NCBI RefSeq assembly: GCF_000003815.2
Contig: NC_049984.1
Location: 14,989,048-15,053,047, forward strand
Direction: 5' to 3'
Length of the DNA stretch: 64,000 bases
DNA from: Branchiostoma floridae
Taxonomy: Eukaryota > Chordata > Leptocardii > Amphioxiformes > Branchiostomatidae
This document shows positions 1 to 10,720 of this stretch, in pieces. The notes beneath the pieces are model-generated. The model worked only from the letters and a program-made list of their open reading frames with translations, was not told the origin of the DNA and ran no database searches. A program made the translations under genes and the position numbers. Position 1 is the first letter of the stretch; each line of letters begins with the position of its first letter.

Positions 1-780
1 TCTAACGGGTGGTTTGTCATCAGAGTTGTGAAGCATCAATATGCCAGCCTGATATGCGGAGTAGGCGGTTGTTACCTTTATCATAAGCTATCAAAATTTG
101 CAATGAGTTCAGCATTGGTATTATCTGCTTGAGACGGGCGTGCATTTTCGTCGGTCGTTTGAGCAGATTTCGCCTAAATGGCAAGAGATGAGTCTACTCA
201 TTCCAGCCCACAGTCGATAGTTTTTGTTTTTCTCCAAATCGTACCCAAAGAGAGATTGGGAGTACCATCATTATGATGATGGTGAATTGTTACCACAAAA
301 GAAATGTTTCATTACATCGTATTTATTTACACCATGCCTTTTTTTTACAAGGAAACAACTAAAACGGAAAAGTGTGAAAACAGCAATTTGAACTTTTTTG
401 TACCTATAGAATTTTTTTCGATACTTTGTAATGAAGTCAAAGCAAAAACCTTACTAGTAATAATAGTCCCCAGGGAGGCTGCCGGTATGCTACATCTGGG
501 CACAGTGTAATGTGATGGCACATACAAATACGGTGGCATATATAGTGCCATGTGGAGGTCAGTTACAGTCATCACCCTTGTTGGACCTATCATTCACATA
601 GGGATTTCCCTGATAAGAAGGAATTTTCCTGATTGACTCAAAAATTATTGCTGTAAATCCAAGATCTTGAACTCAGTTTGCCAATAGGTTGTACCGGTAT
701 AATCATCAAACCACATATTGATAGTAAAAATGATACGTCATTTTTCTTACAATCTACGAGTGGCCTAGCTAAGTACGTGT
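1..780. other. No recognised gene
   Basis: AT-rich sequence with only short open frames (68 and 82 codons), which overlap on opposite strands and resemble nothing I know. No splice-site chain or element terminus was seen. It is probably old transposon debris like the rest of the first 25 kb. Confidence 0.4.
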
Positions 781-930
781 TATTATATACTCACAATGAC
801 GTTTGTCATTTGTAGAAGCCTGGTTTTATCAATTACCAAATTACTATCTGTAAAATACAAGTAATAACGATGATGTCCTTGGACATGTGCTTAAGAAAAC
901 AAGAAGATGTTTAAAGAATAAGCTTTCCCT
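781..930. repeat. Dispersed repeat, copy 1
   Basis: About 130 bp matches 7,103-7,240. Shared landmarks are caatgacgtttgtcattt and gatgtccttggacatgtgc, followed by gcttaagaaaacaag. The two copies differ by small indels, as expected of an old interspersed repeat. The element type is not determined. Confidence 0.7.
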
Positions 931-1039
931 TTGGGGAGACTTGTTCATAATATTTTTTTTTACAAAACTGTTAACAGAAATTTTAAACAGATACTTTTTG
1001 TAAAACACCTACCAAAGATCCATCACATGTTCACCCTCG

Positions 1040-1866
1040 GCTCTTGCCAGCTGGCGAGCAGCTCGTGCTCGTGCATGGTCGGGAGCTGGAGCTCGTGCAT
1101 GGCCGGGAGCTGGAGCTGGTGCAGAGCCTGGAGCTGGAGCTCGTGCAGGGCCGGGAGCTGGAGCTCGTGCAGGGCCGGGAGCTGGAGCTGGTGCAGGGCC
1201 GGGAGCTGGAGCTCGTGCAGGGCCTGGAGCTGGTGCAGGGCCTGGAGCTGGTGCAGGGCCTGGAGCTGGAGCTCGTGCAGGGCCTGGAGCTGAAGCTCGT
1301 GCAGAGCCTGGAGCTGGAGCTGGTGCAGGGCCTGAAGCTGGAGCTGGTGCAGGGCCTGGAGCTGGAGCTCGTGCAGGGCCGGGAGCTGGAGCTGGTGCAG
1401 GGCCGGGAGCTGGAGCTGGTGCAGGGCCTGGAGCTGGTGCAGGGCCGGGAGCTGGAGCTCGTGCAGGGCCTGGAGCTGGTGCAGGGCCTGGAGCTGGTGC
1501 AGGGCCTGGAGCTGGAGCTCGTGCAGGGCCTGGAGCTGAAGCTCGTGCAGAGCCTGAAGCTGGAGCTGGTGCAGGGCCTGAAGCTGGAGCTGGTGCAGGG
1601 CCTGGAGCTGGAGCTCGTGCAGGGCCGGGAGCTGGAGCTGGTGCAGGGCCGGGAGCTGGAGCTGGTGCAGGGCCTGGAGCTGGTGCAGGGCCTGGAGCTG
1701 GTGTGGAGCTGGGGCTCGTGCTGGGCCTGGAGCTGGTGCAGGGCCTGGAGCTGGAACTGGTGCAGGGCCTGGAGCTGGAGCTCGTGCAGGGCCTGGAGCT
1801 GGAGCTCGTGCATGGCCGGGAGCTGGAGCTTGTGCATGGCCGGGAGCTGGAGCTCGTGCATGGGTC
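1040..1866. repeat. GC-rich 18/24-bp minisatellite
   Basis: An 830-bp array of 24-bp units (gggagctggagctcgtgcagggcc is the typical 24-mer, positions 1,150-1,200) mixed with 18-bp units that lack one gagctg. A higher-order period of about 246 bp is visible: the rare variant tgaagctcgtgcagagcc occurs at 1,291 and again at 1,537. All unit lengths are multiples of three, so long frames stay open on both strands (up to 317 codons on the minus strand, Ala-Pro-rich). These frames are most simply by-products of the repeat. The flanks match two LINE-like copies at about 12.6 and 19.1 kb, so the array expanded inside a transposon copy. Confidence 0.9.
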
Positions 1867-1869
1867 ACC

Positions 1870-2115
1870 TATCATACCTCCATTAGTGGAAAAACAAGAG
1901 CAGTTCCTTAGTCTCGTACCTTCGCCAAGTAATTGTCTATAACAATGCAAAATGATATTCAATGTAGTTTCTACTATAATAATCTATTTTGAATGTATGA
2001 TCTTCACTCTCCAAACCACATATCTCATCACACTACCGCCGTGCCCATTTCTGTCACGGCGTATTGGAGCCTGAAGCCCATTAAACAAAATGTCAACAGA
2101 GTTAACAGAGCCGCC
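1870..2115 (-). mobile_element. LINE-like fragment beside the minisatellite
   Basis: The stretch with gttccttagtctcgtacctt and cgccaagtaattgtctata recurs at 12,770-12,800 and 19,240-19,280. The part near 2,030-2,100, with gtgcccatttctgtcacggc, matches 19,400-19,440, where the minus strand encodes an endonuclease-like peptide. This is therefore a truncated copy of the same non-LTR element, with the endonuclease region broken. Confidence 0.65.
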
Positions 2116-2340
2116 ATCATTTCCCTGGCCACATGAATGTTAACCTCATTCCGACCGAACTCATCCAGGGTGGGATTTTCCTTCGCCCCACAGCGGTGTC
2201 CCTGCCGGGAGAAGTGCTGCTCCAGGGGATCCTGGTTGAACTTGTCGCTCAGGATACATCTCACACCTTATTCCTGGAGAAGCACCTTCGTGAGAGTGCT
2301 GAAAGATGCAACTGCAAGAAAGAAGAATGAAGTTCATTAG
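2116..2340 (-). pseudogene. P-element/THAP9-like transposase, C-terminal remnant
   Basis: The minus strand encodes a peptide with SDKFNQDPLEQHFSRQG, then ENPTLDEFGRNE. This matches the C-terminal signature of P-element-type transposases (QDPLE.hF followed by NPT..qF). Only about 60 residues can be read before the frame breaks upstream, and there is no complete domain. It lies 2.7 kb downstream, in transcriptional sense, of the fragment at 5,015-5,580. The two may be ends of one disrupted element or two copies. Confidence 0.6.
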
Positions 2341-2493
2341 ACCACTTATACATTTCTTGTGGTGTCCTACTTTACATAATTTGGTGAGAGGCTTAAGTTA
2401 AAAGGGTCTCAGTCCTTCCATGTTCGGCTTCTTAGGACCATAGTATCTGGACGGGAATATCTTCGATAATCTGTTCTTTCATTTCCTCCTTTC

Positions 2494-3660
2494 CTATGCG
2501 GCGAAAGGTTTGCCTGTTGGCATCATCTCTACCATGCTTATCCACAAATGTAAGCAGCATTGCGAGAGAGTGTGTGTGGATAGAAGCCCATTCTGTGATG
2601 AAATCTGTGCATCGAAATTGTCAGAGACACACTGAACAAGATTGTCTTCAGCGTTGACGAGTCCTCTTAACGACGAATTGCTTACAGCTGCTGCTGCTGC
2701 CGATGCTTTGAACCTAAGAACTTCATCATAGCTGCAACATGCAAGGAATTCATGAAACTGTTCGATCAACCCTTTCCTGTTTAAGACAACACCGAGTGCA
2801 ATCTGGAGGGTTGTGAATCTACCACTTATGACATTAGTGACAATGTTTCCGATGAGAGCGGCTGGTAAGGTGTGGTCCAACTTTGTAGAAAGCTTTGATA
2901 GCAAAGTGGACCTGACACATTCAGTGGCAATGTCCATATCAACTCTGGCATGATAGTTCTTGTCATCAACTGATGGGTCCTTAACATCGCGGACAATCTG
3001 GCGAGCAACCTTTTCCAGTCCAATCTCAACATCATCTTCATCGGCACTAGTCTGAACAGACTTGATGCTTTACTTCAAAAGACGAGAAGACTAGCAACAC
3101 CTGTGCCACTTAGCATAAGAAGATCCGAACCGAAGTGTTCTAACAACTTGGAGACTAAGGTTCGGCTGCTAATGTTTCTTTCGCCATTGGACTTGTATAG
3201 ATCGCACAATTCGATGGAATTCCACACTCGTGATGCTTCTGCTCTCACTGCTTTGACTGTCGCATCAAAAGCAACATCCACCTGTTGTCGACTTCTTCTA
3301 GATGCCGCTGAACTGCACGAGGTGTACAAAACTTCTCGTAACAGTCTTTGTGGTACCTACCATCTGCTGCATGCAGATCACTCACTGCCCCAGCCAAACG
3401 TGTCTGTACCTCGCGTCCCCAGTTGTCATGGCGAGATCTACAGACATCTAGAAGGGTTTGCTTAAAAGTCTTTCTCCCCTCACCACGGTCCGCTGTCCTA
3501 CAAAGAACAACCCTACGCCAACGACTTGGATGTTTAGTATCAATGTCAAGGCACCCCTCGCCGCAGAAAAGGCAATGTTTGAGGAAGTTGAAAGTTGTCG
3601 ATTCCCACCGACGTAAACGTTTTACTTCAGATGTGTCTCCCTTCCCTTCCGAATGTGCTT
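2494..3660 (-). pseudogene. Broken transposon-type protein, Cys/His-rich N-terminus
   Basis: Joining minus-strand frames gives a recognisable but frameshifted protein. The N-terminal part (3,650-3,290) has CLFCGEGC, a Cys residue in DVCRSRHDNWG, and DLHAADGRYHKDC: spaced Cys/His pairs that suggest zinc binding. The frame then shifts near 3,290. The middle (3,329-3,075) reads on to LVSKLLEHFG, and a further part (2,937-2,494) includes CVRSTLLSKLS, IALGVVLNRKGLIEQ, CSYDEVLRFKASAA and VSDNFDAQISSQNG. I recall similar multicopy proteins from marine invertebrate genomes but cannot name the family. At least two frameshifts rule out an intact product. Confidence 0.55.
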
Positions 3661-3699
3661 AACATTCAGGCAATCGAAGAACCGGTCCACCATTAAGAC

Positions 3700-5000
3700 G
3701 AACTTCCTTGTAGACATTGTATCGTGCCGTCCTTGCATAGCTAATGCATTGGCAACTGATTGGCTGAGGACCTAAGACAAATGCACACAACAAAACGATC
3801 CGATGTCAAATGATAGCAGTAAAAAGTAATGGTTTACTTCCAGCCTTATAAATTCCATCGGAAAGAAGTCAACATAAATTTTCGTTATTACTGAGCTCAG
3901 AAAAGTAAACACTCACCTTTACATAAAGACTAGTGCATAAACAGTATCAAATCAGACCTGTGCAGCTAGCTTGACCCTCATCCTGGTTGACGGTGTCAGG
4001 TAGATGTGGTCCGCTGCCAGGTCCGGCAACGTCCTCAACCCCATTGCATGCCGGTTTGGTCCCAGATCCCACTCATATAGCTGTTGGATGTGGCGCCAGC
4101 TGATGTCTTGGCCATTGTACTATAAAATCATGATATACGTTGTATGGTGTAACTGACTAGTTTTGTTGTGTGCCCAGAGTTCTCCATGTTGTTTCTTGCT
4201 GTCTTAATCAAGTGTGGGGCATCGCAGAAGAATATCTTCTCCCACTCCGTGGCGGGGTTCCACGTCCAATAAACCACTGCTTATCATTACCATTGATACG
4301 GTAGAATCTGCATTTGGATAGCATATGAGGAATTAAAACACCACCAGACAATACATCAAGGAGTGCCTCCGCTCAAGAATAAAGCTTGACTTTGTACGTC
4401 TGAACGAAACAACGTTTATGTCTCTGTGGTGCTCAGTGCAGTGGGCGAGGGTCGACGGGGGAAAACTGCGACTTCGCTTTTAATCCCCTGCTTCCCTGTA
4501 GTCGTATCAGTCTACTGGTATGAACTGTCTGTCTTGTACGTTTCGTATGTCTTTTTTTATTTGGATGTGTCAAGTTGGCAGGAGTGGGTTGGTGGGAGCT
4601 CGGCGGACAAGTAACCTGTTGTGGGTAGCTTGACACATCCCTTTTTCTTTCCTTCTTCTCTTGTATGTTCCTTGAAATGATGAAAAAAAAATGAAAACAG
4701 TGAAAAAACGTCTTGTCTCTTTTGTCTAGTTTTCTTTCTTTTTTGATTTTGTTATACCCCCATTAAAAACGGGCATGAAATAATAATGCATTGAATGTAA
4801 CCGTTCGATGGAGCTGTACAAAAAGACTGATGTATGATGTACCTAAGACTGTTAATTAAGTCATTGCTACCTCACTCAAGAGTCAAAACACAACAAAAAT
4901 ATTACAAGCAACTGTTTGCACCATTATGTGACATACCAGGAAAATATCAATTTTGACAAAGACAGACTTATTAGAAATGGAGAAAGCAGGCCTTCCTTTA
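3700..5000. other. No recognised gene
   Basis: Only short unconvincing frames are present (62-67 codons). At about 4,378 an aataaagcttgactttgtac stretch is followed by tggtgctcagtgcag, which resembles the R/U5 and primer-binding area of an LTR element. I could not find the matching second LTR, so this is not called as one. Confidence 0.3.
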
Positions 5001-5014
5001 TTAATGATACTTTA

Positions 5015-5580
5015 TTATGTGACAATCACAGTTACAATGGAATTTAAGGAAACAAACCTATTCGGAGTAGCTCCATCGCAGATGAATGCTCTGACGTGAA
5101 ACCCAAGAGACATAAGTGTGCCTGTGGCGTCCCAGATGACATTATACAGCTGGTCACTTGTGAAATTGCAGCACTGGTAATAGGCAAACATGAACTCTAG
5201 GTTATTGAAGATCCCTCTCACCATACAAGCCAGCACGTGGGTTGCAAGTTCATGGTCGTTGTCATTGCTGGATGTATCTTGTAGTGCCCTACATCTCTTC
5301 TCGAAGCCTTTCAGTTCTTCATTAATGGAGCCAAGGTCAGTAAAACAATCAGTTTTTCCGTCGACTTTGAATACACAAGCTTGAACTTAATCTTCATCTC
5401 GTCCCAGATCAATGTTACATTCCTCTTCCATTCAGGAATCTCTTCGACTTCGCTCTGCCGGGTCAGTTCTGCTGGAATGTGTGCGTTGATGACTGGTGTT
5501 GCCCTTTCCCGGTGGTCATCATCAGCTGGTAGCCGATGTGCTTGTGCCATCGTTAGAAGTTTACATGTTCTCCATCAATA
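5015..5580 (-). pseudogene. P-element/THAP9-like transposase, central remnant
   Basis: Two minus-strand frames abut through one frameshift near 5,340. Upstream is IPEWKRNVTLIWDEMKIKFK followed by LVYSKSTEKL. Downstream the other frame gives GSINEELKGFEKRC, then HVLACMVRGIF and FHVRAFICDGATPNR. The pattern (DEM.ik, ..tekl.gf.dlg, fMVRGIf, v.DGa..Nr) is that of the RNaseH-like DDE core of P-element/THAP9 transposases. The copy is truncated and frameshifted and so inactive. No THAP zinc finger was seen nearby. Confidence 0.65.
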
Positions 5581-5675
5581 AAGGGTGATGACTTCTGAAA
5601 GACTTTCAAGGTTTAAAAATTGGTTTACAAAAACATGCCTGTTTTATATATCTCCTGTGAAAATACTTCTGCGTA

Positions 5676-6570
5676 TGACATAACATTGGTTCTCCTGGTT
5701 TTTGATACCCAATAGGATGACAGAAGTGTGTTTTAGCCTCAGTGTGCTTTCTTCCAAAGAAACCCATCAACATGATAAATACGCCAAAAAGTAGTTACTT
5801 TAAATATGATACTATATTACGCCACCATAGGATCTGCTTTGAGATTAGTCTTATGCCTCATTCTGGCATATGAATATGAAGAGTTTTCAAGCGCTTGCTG
5901 TTAATGTTGCCATAGCTGAAATGCACCCAGTGTTCACATGTATGGACAAGTTTGTAATCCAACAAAACCCACCATGATGCCAGGGCCTTGCCTCCTTCAT
6001 TCCCGGTTTGTCGGCTGTTGCCCAGAGGCACCAAGTGTGTAGTCATGATCAGGGTGTACTACAGGTGGTACAGGTTGCCTTCCGACAAAAGAGACCGTCT
6101 GCACTACTTTGGCCTCTTTGTAGTACCGTTTTGCTCTAGTAATAACATCCTGTGCAAAAACATATACCTCCGAGACAACAGGTGTTTTCCTCTTGGTCTG
6201 TTCTGCTGATGGAATCTCTAGTGGTGTGTCCATTACATGGTAGGAGCATATACTTCTTCACCTTCTTTCTCAGCATGCTTGGTAGCTAGGCTATAGGCCT
6301 CCTCCATTCCCTGTTTCCACTTCTTCACATACTCGGGATATGTTTGGACTGCATCAAACAAGAGATCTATATTATTAGGCAGTCTTGGGTGACGCCCGTA
6401 GAGTAGGAAGAATGGGGAGATTCCAGTACTCTCATTCTTCGTACAACTGTAGGAATGGACAAGATTGTTCAGTGAGTCTTTCCACCTTATGGTGATCAGG
6501 AAGTGAGCGTAACATGGCCAACAATGTCCTGTTAAATCGTTCAACTTGTCCATTTTCCTCCGGATGGCGG
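5676..6570 (-). mobile_element. Ty3-like retrotransposon, integrase end (copy 1)
   Basis: The minus strand encodes the C-terminal part of a Ty3-type integrase: HPEENGQVERFNRTLLAML in one frame (just above 6,500), then after a frameshift WKDSLNNLVHSYSCTKNEST and SPFFLLYGRHPRLP (6,500-6,350). NGQ.ERFNRTL and the F.LYGR.PRLP segment are conserved in Ty3/mdg4 integrases. The stretch 5,676-6,230 is shared with the second copy at 11,165-11,480 and is probably the 3' region of the element. At least one frameshift makes it defective. Upstream of the integrase the sequence switches abruptly at about 6,570 to unrelated coding-like sequence. Confidence 0.75.
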
Positions 6571-6574
6571 CGAC

Positions 6575-7098
6575 GTTGTGGGGAGTTGAAGTGAGGTTGA
6601 GCTCGCTTGTTTACCTTCCTCTCAGATTCCGTGGCGAAAATGTCCTTCATTGCCGATCTCCAATTCTTGTGGAACCTGCGCAAACGCACCTCATCCACCG
6701 CGGCTTCAAATTCGTCAGCCTTCCTGTGCTTCTCCTTCCTTGCCGCAACCGCAAGATCCTCCACTAAGTGTAGAGCTGCTGCTGGGTCGAACAGACTATC
6801 TGGCCTGGCTGTCATGGCTCTAATGTCTCGCAGGAGCGCCCTCACACCCTGTTTCCCTTTCTCGTATCCATCAACTTTCGTCTGAAGGTCTTGGAACATC
6901 TTGAAAAGGTCATGCAAGGTCAGAATGTTCTATATACATGTTGCTTGTCAGTCGTTTATTGTCGTATGTGTATTTTAGCGTCCATATGTTGCCATCAGGA
7001 TCAGGTCCATCAAGTTCCATGTTGAAGTCCTTGGCTTTGTCATCAGTAAGCAGCAACTGATGTTTTTGGGGGGTTCTTTTTATTAGGTCCGGTGCCAC
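6575..7098 (-). other. Unrecognised coding-like segment fused to the integrase remnant
   Basis: Two overlapping minus-strand frames look protein-like. 7,098-6,910 contains DLIKRTPQKHQLLLTDDKAK and DGPDPDGNIWTLKYTYDNKR. 6,917-6,600 is a charged, probably helical stretch with LQTKVDGYEKGKQGVRALL and LAVAARKEKHRKADEFEAAV. They join with one frame change near 6,910, and the second runs straight into the integrase motif at about 6,560. The second Ty3-like copy (12,060-12,120) diverges at exactly that join, so this stretch was not part of the original element. I do not recognise the protein. It could be a captured host or transposon gene, or a rearrangement. Confidence 0.4.
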
Positions 7099-7102
7099 GA
7101 GA

Positions 7103-7640
7103 ACCTACAAAGATGCAATGACGTTTGTCATTTGTAGTCAGACTGGCTTTATCAATCACCAACTTCTATCTGTAAAATACAATTGATAACAAGAAATAGC
7201 AATATGATGTCCTTGGACATGTGCTTAAGAAAACAAGTTGTTTATAATGATTTTTGTTCTACAAAACTAAAACAGAAATTATCAACAGATACAAACACCT
7301 ACCAAAGTGACTGTCTACCTGAGCGCCTTATGTAAATTTATCTATCACAAGGGTGGGCTTTTGCACAACGTTCTTAGCCTTAGGGTTTTACAAAGTTTTT
7401 TTTTTTCAGGTGTTCTTATCTTTGCACCCAAAACTAATGCAATAAAATGCTTTTGCTACCGATACATTAATTATGGGCCGGTGTTCTATGAGAATCGGTC
7501 TTAAATCCATTGACTCAATGACCTGAACTGTCACTTCTGATTAACGTCTAGTTTTTCCACTTTTGAACTCAATTTCCTGTCACTGCGACAAGTCTGATCT
7601 TTGTTGTCATCGTCCCTCTCAATTTCTGCCCCTCTCCTGC
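7103..7640. repeat. Dispersed repeats shared with 0.8 kb and 15.1 kb
   Basis: The left part (7,103-7,240) matches 781-930. The right part (7,310-7,620) matches 15,115-15,420, sharing gcaataaaatgcttttgc, gtgttctatgagaatcggtc and ccattgactcaatgacctga. The composite suggests one element of more than 500 bp, of which the other copies are fragments. No coding potential was recognised. Confidence 0.7.
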
Positions 7641-8044
7641 GGTGTGTTCAAATAACTATGGCCAGACACCAATATAACATAAGTCAGATATACGGCCAGA
7701 CACCAATATAATATAAGTCAGAAATGTGGCTTTACCGTAAGGCAGACAAGGTTGTCCAGAACCAACTAGAAAACATAGCATGTGTAAGATAGATTTCTTT
7801 CGTCAAAAGTCAGAATGTTACTATCATAATGATATGGCAAGCTGTCACTTTTACATCTCAATTCTGATGAAAATTCCCCCTTGGTCTGTACGTCAGGTAT
7901 GGGCCATACTGGCCGGAGTTGGGGAGGGAAAAGACCCAGCGGTATTGGATGGTCAGGTATCGCCCTTGCATCCTCCCGTTTGGACCTACAAAGCAAGCTT
8001 AAACACACATCAAATAATGTTAAGAGTGTGTTTTCCTTGACTAG
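7641..8044. other. No recognised gene
   Basis: Contains a short direct duplication (cggccagacaccaatata-like sequence at about 7,660 and 7,692) and small overlapping frames on both strands. Nothing was recognised. Confidence 0.4.
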
Positions 8045-8235
8045 GGAGAATCGTGGCTAGCGCAGGGGCTAGGGTCATACTGGCCGAGGGCGGATTGTTA
8101 CTCCCAGTGGCCAGGTCCATACTGCCCGGAGACGGATTGGTACTCACGGTGTCTAGGTTCATACTGGCCGGGGGCGGATTTGTACTCAGGGTGTCTAGGT
8201 CCATACTGGCCGGAGGCGGATTGGTATTTCCAGTG
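8045..8235. repeat. 42-bp minisatellite, about four units
   Basis: Tandem 42-bp units anchored by gtccatactggccggaggcg; the unit starts are clearest at 8,113, 8,155 and 8,197. On the minus strand the unit reads as a 14-residue Pro/Asp repeat (NPPPASMDLDTLST) inside a 101-codon frame (8,315-8,010). The units vary at single bases only, keeping the frame. Confidence 0.8.
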
Positions 8236-8410
8236 GCAGATGTGCTTCTTCCTGAGCTGCACAATCTGATAAGTTCATGAACATCGCGCTGCAAACCGCC
8301 TGTAGGGGACAACAATAAACCACATTATGCAACAGCTGAATATCTTAATCAAATTATATCCATATAAGTACGCAGCATGTAGGGGACAAGTTTCAACAGA
8401 TTCAAGAGAT

Positions 8411-8760
8411 TCCAGTAATACTGGAAATTATGAAATTTATCAAATATTTGTACACGCACAATTACTTCAATGTGCGCTTGCTATCAGAGTAACATGGTAT
8501 GTATATCAATATCATATCAATTTCAAAATGCCTTTTAATGAGAACGCTTCTGTGCCTGGGTTTGAGCCGAAAGGACTGTATACTTGACTGGTGTAGTGGT
8601 GGATCGTGAAGCATGGACTATCGATAAATTTGGTCATAAAGCGGTGTTGTTACAAATCCAGACTTATACAACTGTCTATGTGATTACCAATTGGACATTC
8701 AATGACATGTACTACAGAGCAAGACAGCATGAAACAAGCAGAGGTTAGAAAGGGGATGGT
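8411..8760. repeat. Dispersed repeat R1, copy 1
   Basis: Homologous to 10,285-10,600 and, from gtggtggatcgtgaagcatg onward, to 18,480-18,620. The three copies share atttggtcataaagcggtgt and gacattcaatgacatgtact with scattered substitutions. In the first two copies a minisatellite lies just to the left of R1. Confidence 0.75.
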
Positions 8761-9409
8761 TTTCTAAATATTGTAACAGTGGGGTTAAAGCACTGCCAAA
8801 TTTGACTGGATGACGACGAAAACAGCACAAAATAGAAGCGTCGACAAAAACTCATAGCAACAAGTCACTTGAAAACTACCGGAGCCGAACCTCTGCCTGG
8901 GAGTAGCAAGATAACGTTAGCAACGAAAAATTTGGCATCATGCACAGACCGGGGTTAAACAATGTTGTTTCTGTCCAGTAAACCGCTGGAAGGACACCTT
9001 CATCGTGTGATATATTTCCAGTTGCTGGCCCCATTTATGCCGAATTTGAGTCACACAATATGATGTCTTTCATGGATAGTTTCACAACGTTTCTGCCTAA
9101 CCAGGAATAGTAGTGTTGTATTATAACTATAGAAACGCTAGCTGTGGATAGATTGTTATATGACTTGGTATGATATCCTGGAACTTAAGTCAAGCTATTT
9201 CTTGGCTGAACTGGGAGGATTTGAGTTTGAATAAAGATACACAACTCACGATGGCTGTTCCATTTATTCATTATAAATGTGGCTGCTTCGTACAGATAGA
9301 CTATTAGCGAGACAAGCTGCCGATATGTAGTAATCTACCTACTATTTACCTTTATAATCAGCATAGTCAGTGGCGACAATAACGGTGTACATGCATAATA
9401 AGAGCAGAT
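8761..9409. other. No recognised gene
   Basis: No long frame, tandem repeat or recognisable element was seen in this 650 bp. Confidence 0.4.
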
Positions 9410-9469
9410 TAGTCTTAGGTTCAATCAAATAGGTTGAAAAATGAATATGCAAGTTTCAGTACTGTCCGG

Positions 9470-10215
9470 GGTGCGGCAGACGGACAGATTGACGAATGTT
9501 TGGAACCATCCCCTGGAATTGCTGTCGGTCAGGCTGACGGATGTTTGGAACCATCCCCTGGTATTGCTGTCGGTTAGGCTGACGGACGTTTGGAACCATC
9601 CCCCGGTATTGCTGTCGGTCAGGCTGATGGATGTTTGGAACCATCCCCTGGTGGTGCTGTCGCGGGTCAGGCTGACGGATGTTTGGAACCATCCCCTGGA
9701 ATTGCTGTCGGTCAGGCTGACGGGTGTTTGAAACTATCCCCTGGTGGTGCTGTCGCGGGTCAGGCTGAGGGATGTTTGGAACTATCCCCTGGTGGTGCTG
9801 TCGCGGGTCAGGCTGGCGGATGTTTGGAACTATCCCCTGGTGGTGCTGTCGCGGGTCAGGCTGACGGATGTTTGGAACCATCCCCTGGTATTGCTGTCTC
9901 GGGTCAGACTGGCGGATGTTTGGAACTATCCCCTGGTGGTGCTGTCGCGGGTCAGGCTGGCGGATGTTTGGAACCATCCCCTGGTATTGCTGTCTCGGGT
10001 CAGGCTGGCGGATGTTTGGAACTATCCCCTGGTGGTGCTGTCGCGGGTCAGGCTGGCGGATGTTTGGAACTATCTCCTGGTGGTGCTGTCGCGGGTCAGG
10101 CTGGGGGATGTTTGGAACCATCCCCTGGTATTGCTGTCTCGGGTCAGGCTGGCGGATGTTTGGAACTATCCCCTGGTGGTGCTGTCGCGGGTCAGGCTGA
10201 CGGATGTTTGGAACC
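9470..10215. repeat. 45/48-bp minisatellite, about 16 units
   Basis: Tandem units with the core gtttggaaccatcccctggt. Units of 48 bp carry gtcgcgggtcagg or gtctcgggtcagg; 45-bp units carry gtcggtcagg. A minus-strand frame of 253 codons (10,217-9,456) stays open through the array, as 15-16-residue repeats such as PDPRQHHQGIVPNIRQ. Other frames are open as well, so coding is not proved. The left flank (9,415-9,480, gcaagtttcagtactgtccg) is homologous to 16,085-16,140, inside a LINE reverse-transcriptase remnant. Confidence 0.9.
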
Positions 10216-10284
10216 ATCTCTTGGTGTGGCCCAGTCTGCTGCCTTGGATAGGGATGGTGTCGTTCCGATTGAACTCGATGATAC

Positions 10285-10720
10285 TGGAAATAACTGAAAT
10301 TTATGGATATTTGTGCTTGCCATTAGAGTAACATGGTTCACTATGTATTTGATGACATTGAGCGTCAACAATATCATATCAATTTCAAAGTGCGCTTTAA
10401 ATGACAACGCTTCTGTGCCTGGGATTGAGCCGAAAGGGCTGTCCACTTGAGTGGTGTAGTGGTGGATCGTGAAGCATGGACTATCGATGAATTTTGTCAT
10501 AAAGCCGTGTGGTGTTACAAATCCAGACTTTGATAATTGTCTTTTTGATAAGCATTTGGACATTCAATGACATGTACTACAGAGCAAGACAGCATAAAAC
10601 CTACCGTAGTTACCGTCCGTGGCGAGGTTGTGGCCAGAGCAAACCTCTCTTCCCAGGAGGGCCTCTATTGTACAGAAACAAGCAGTTAAATCGTAGTTTA
10701 ACAAAGCAAGTTCCAGAGTC
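10285..10720. repeat. Dispersed repeat R1, copy 2
   Basis: The longest R1 copy. It contains caatatcatatcaatttcaa, tggatcgtgaagcatggact and, further right, gaggttgtggccagagcaaa, which pairs with 18,640 in copy 3. It borders the 45/48-bp minisatellite on the left. Confidence 0.75.

Noticed and set aside
1009-1962. Overlapping 276-317-codon frames on both strands over the GC-rich array
   Set aside because: Every frame is open in a repeat whose unit is a multiple of three. No start context, splice sites or homology supports a gene; kept only as an observation on frame preservation.
4370-4470. Possible LTR R/U5 and primer-binding site
   Set aside because: The aataaagcttgac...tggtgctcagtgcag order is suggestive, but there is no second LTR, TG...CA ends or target duplication in the window.
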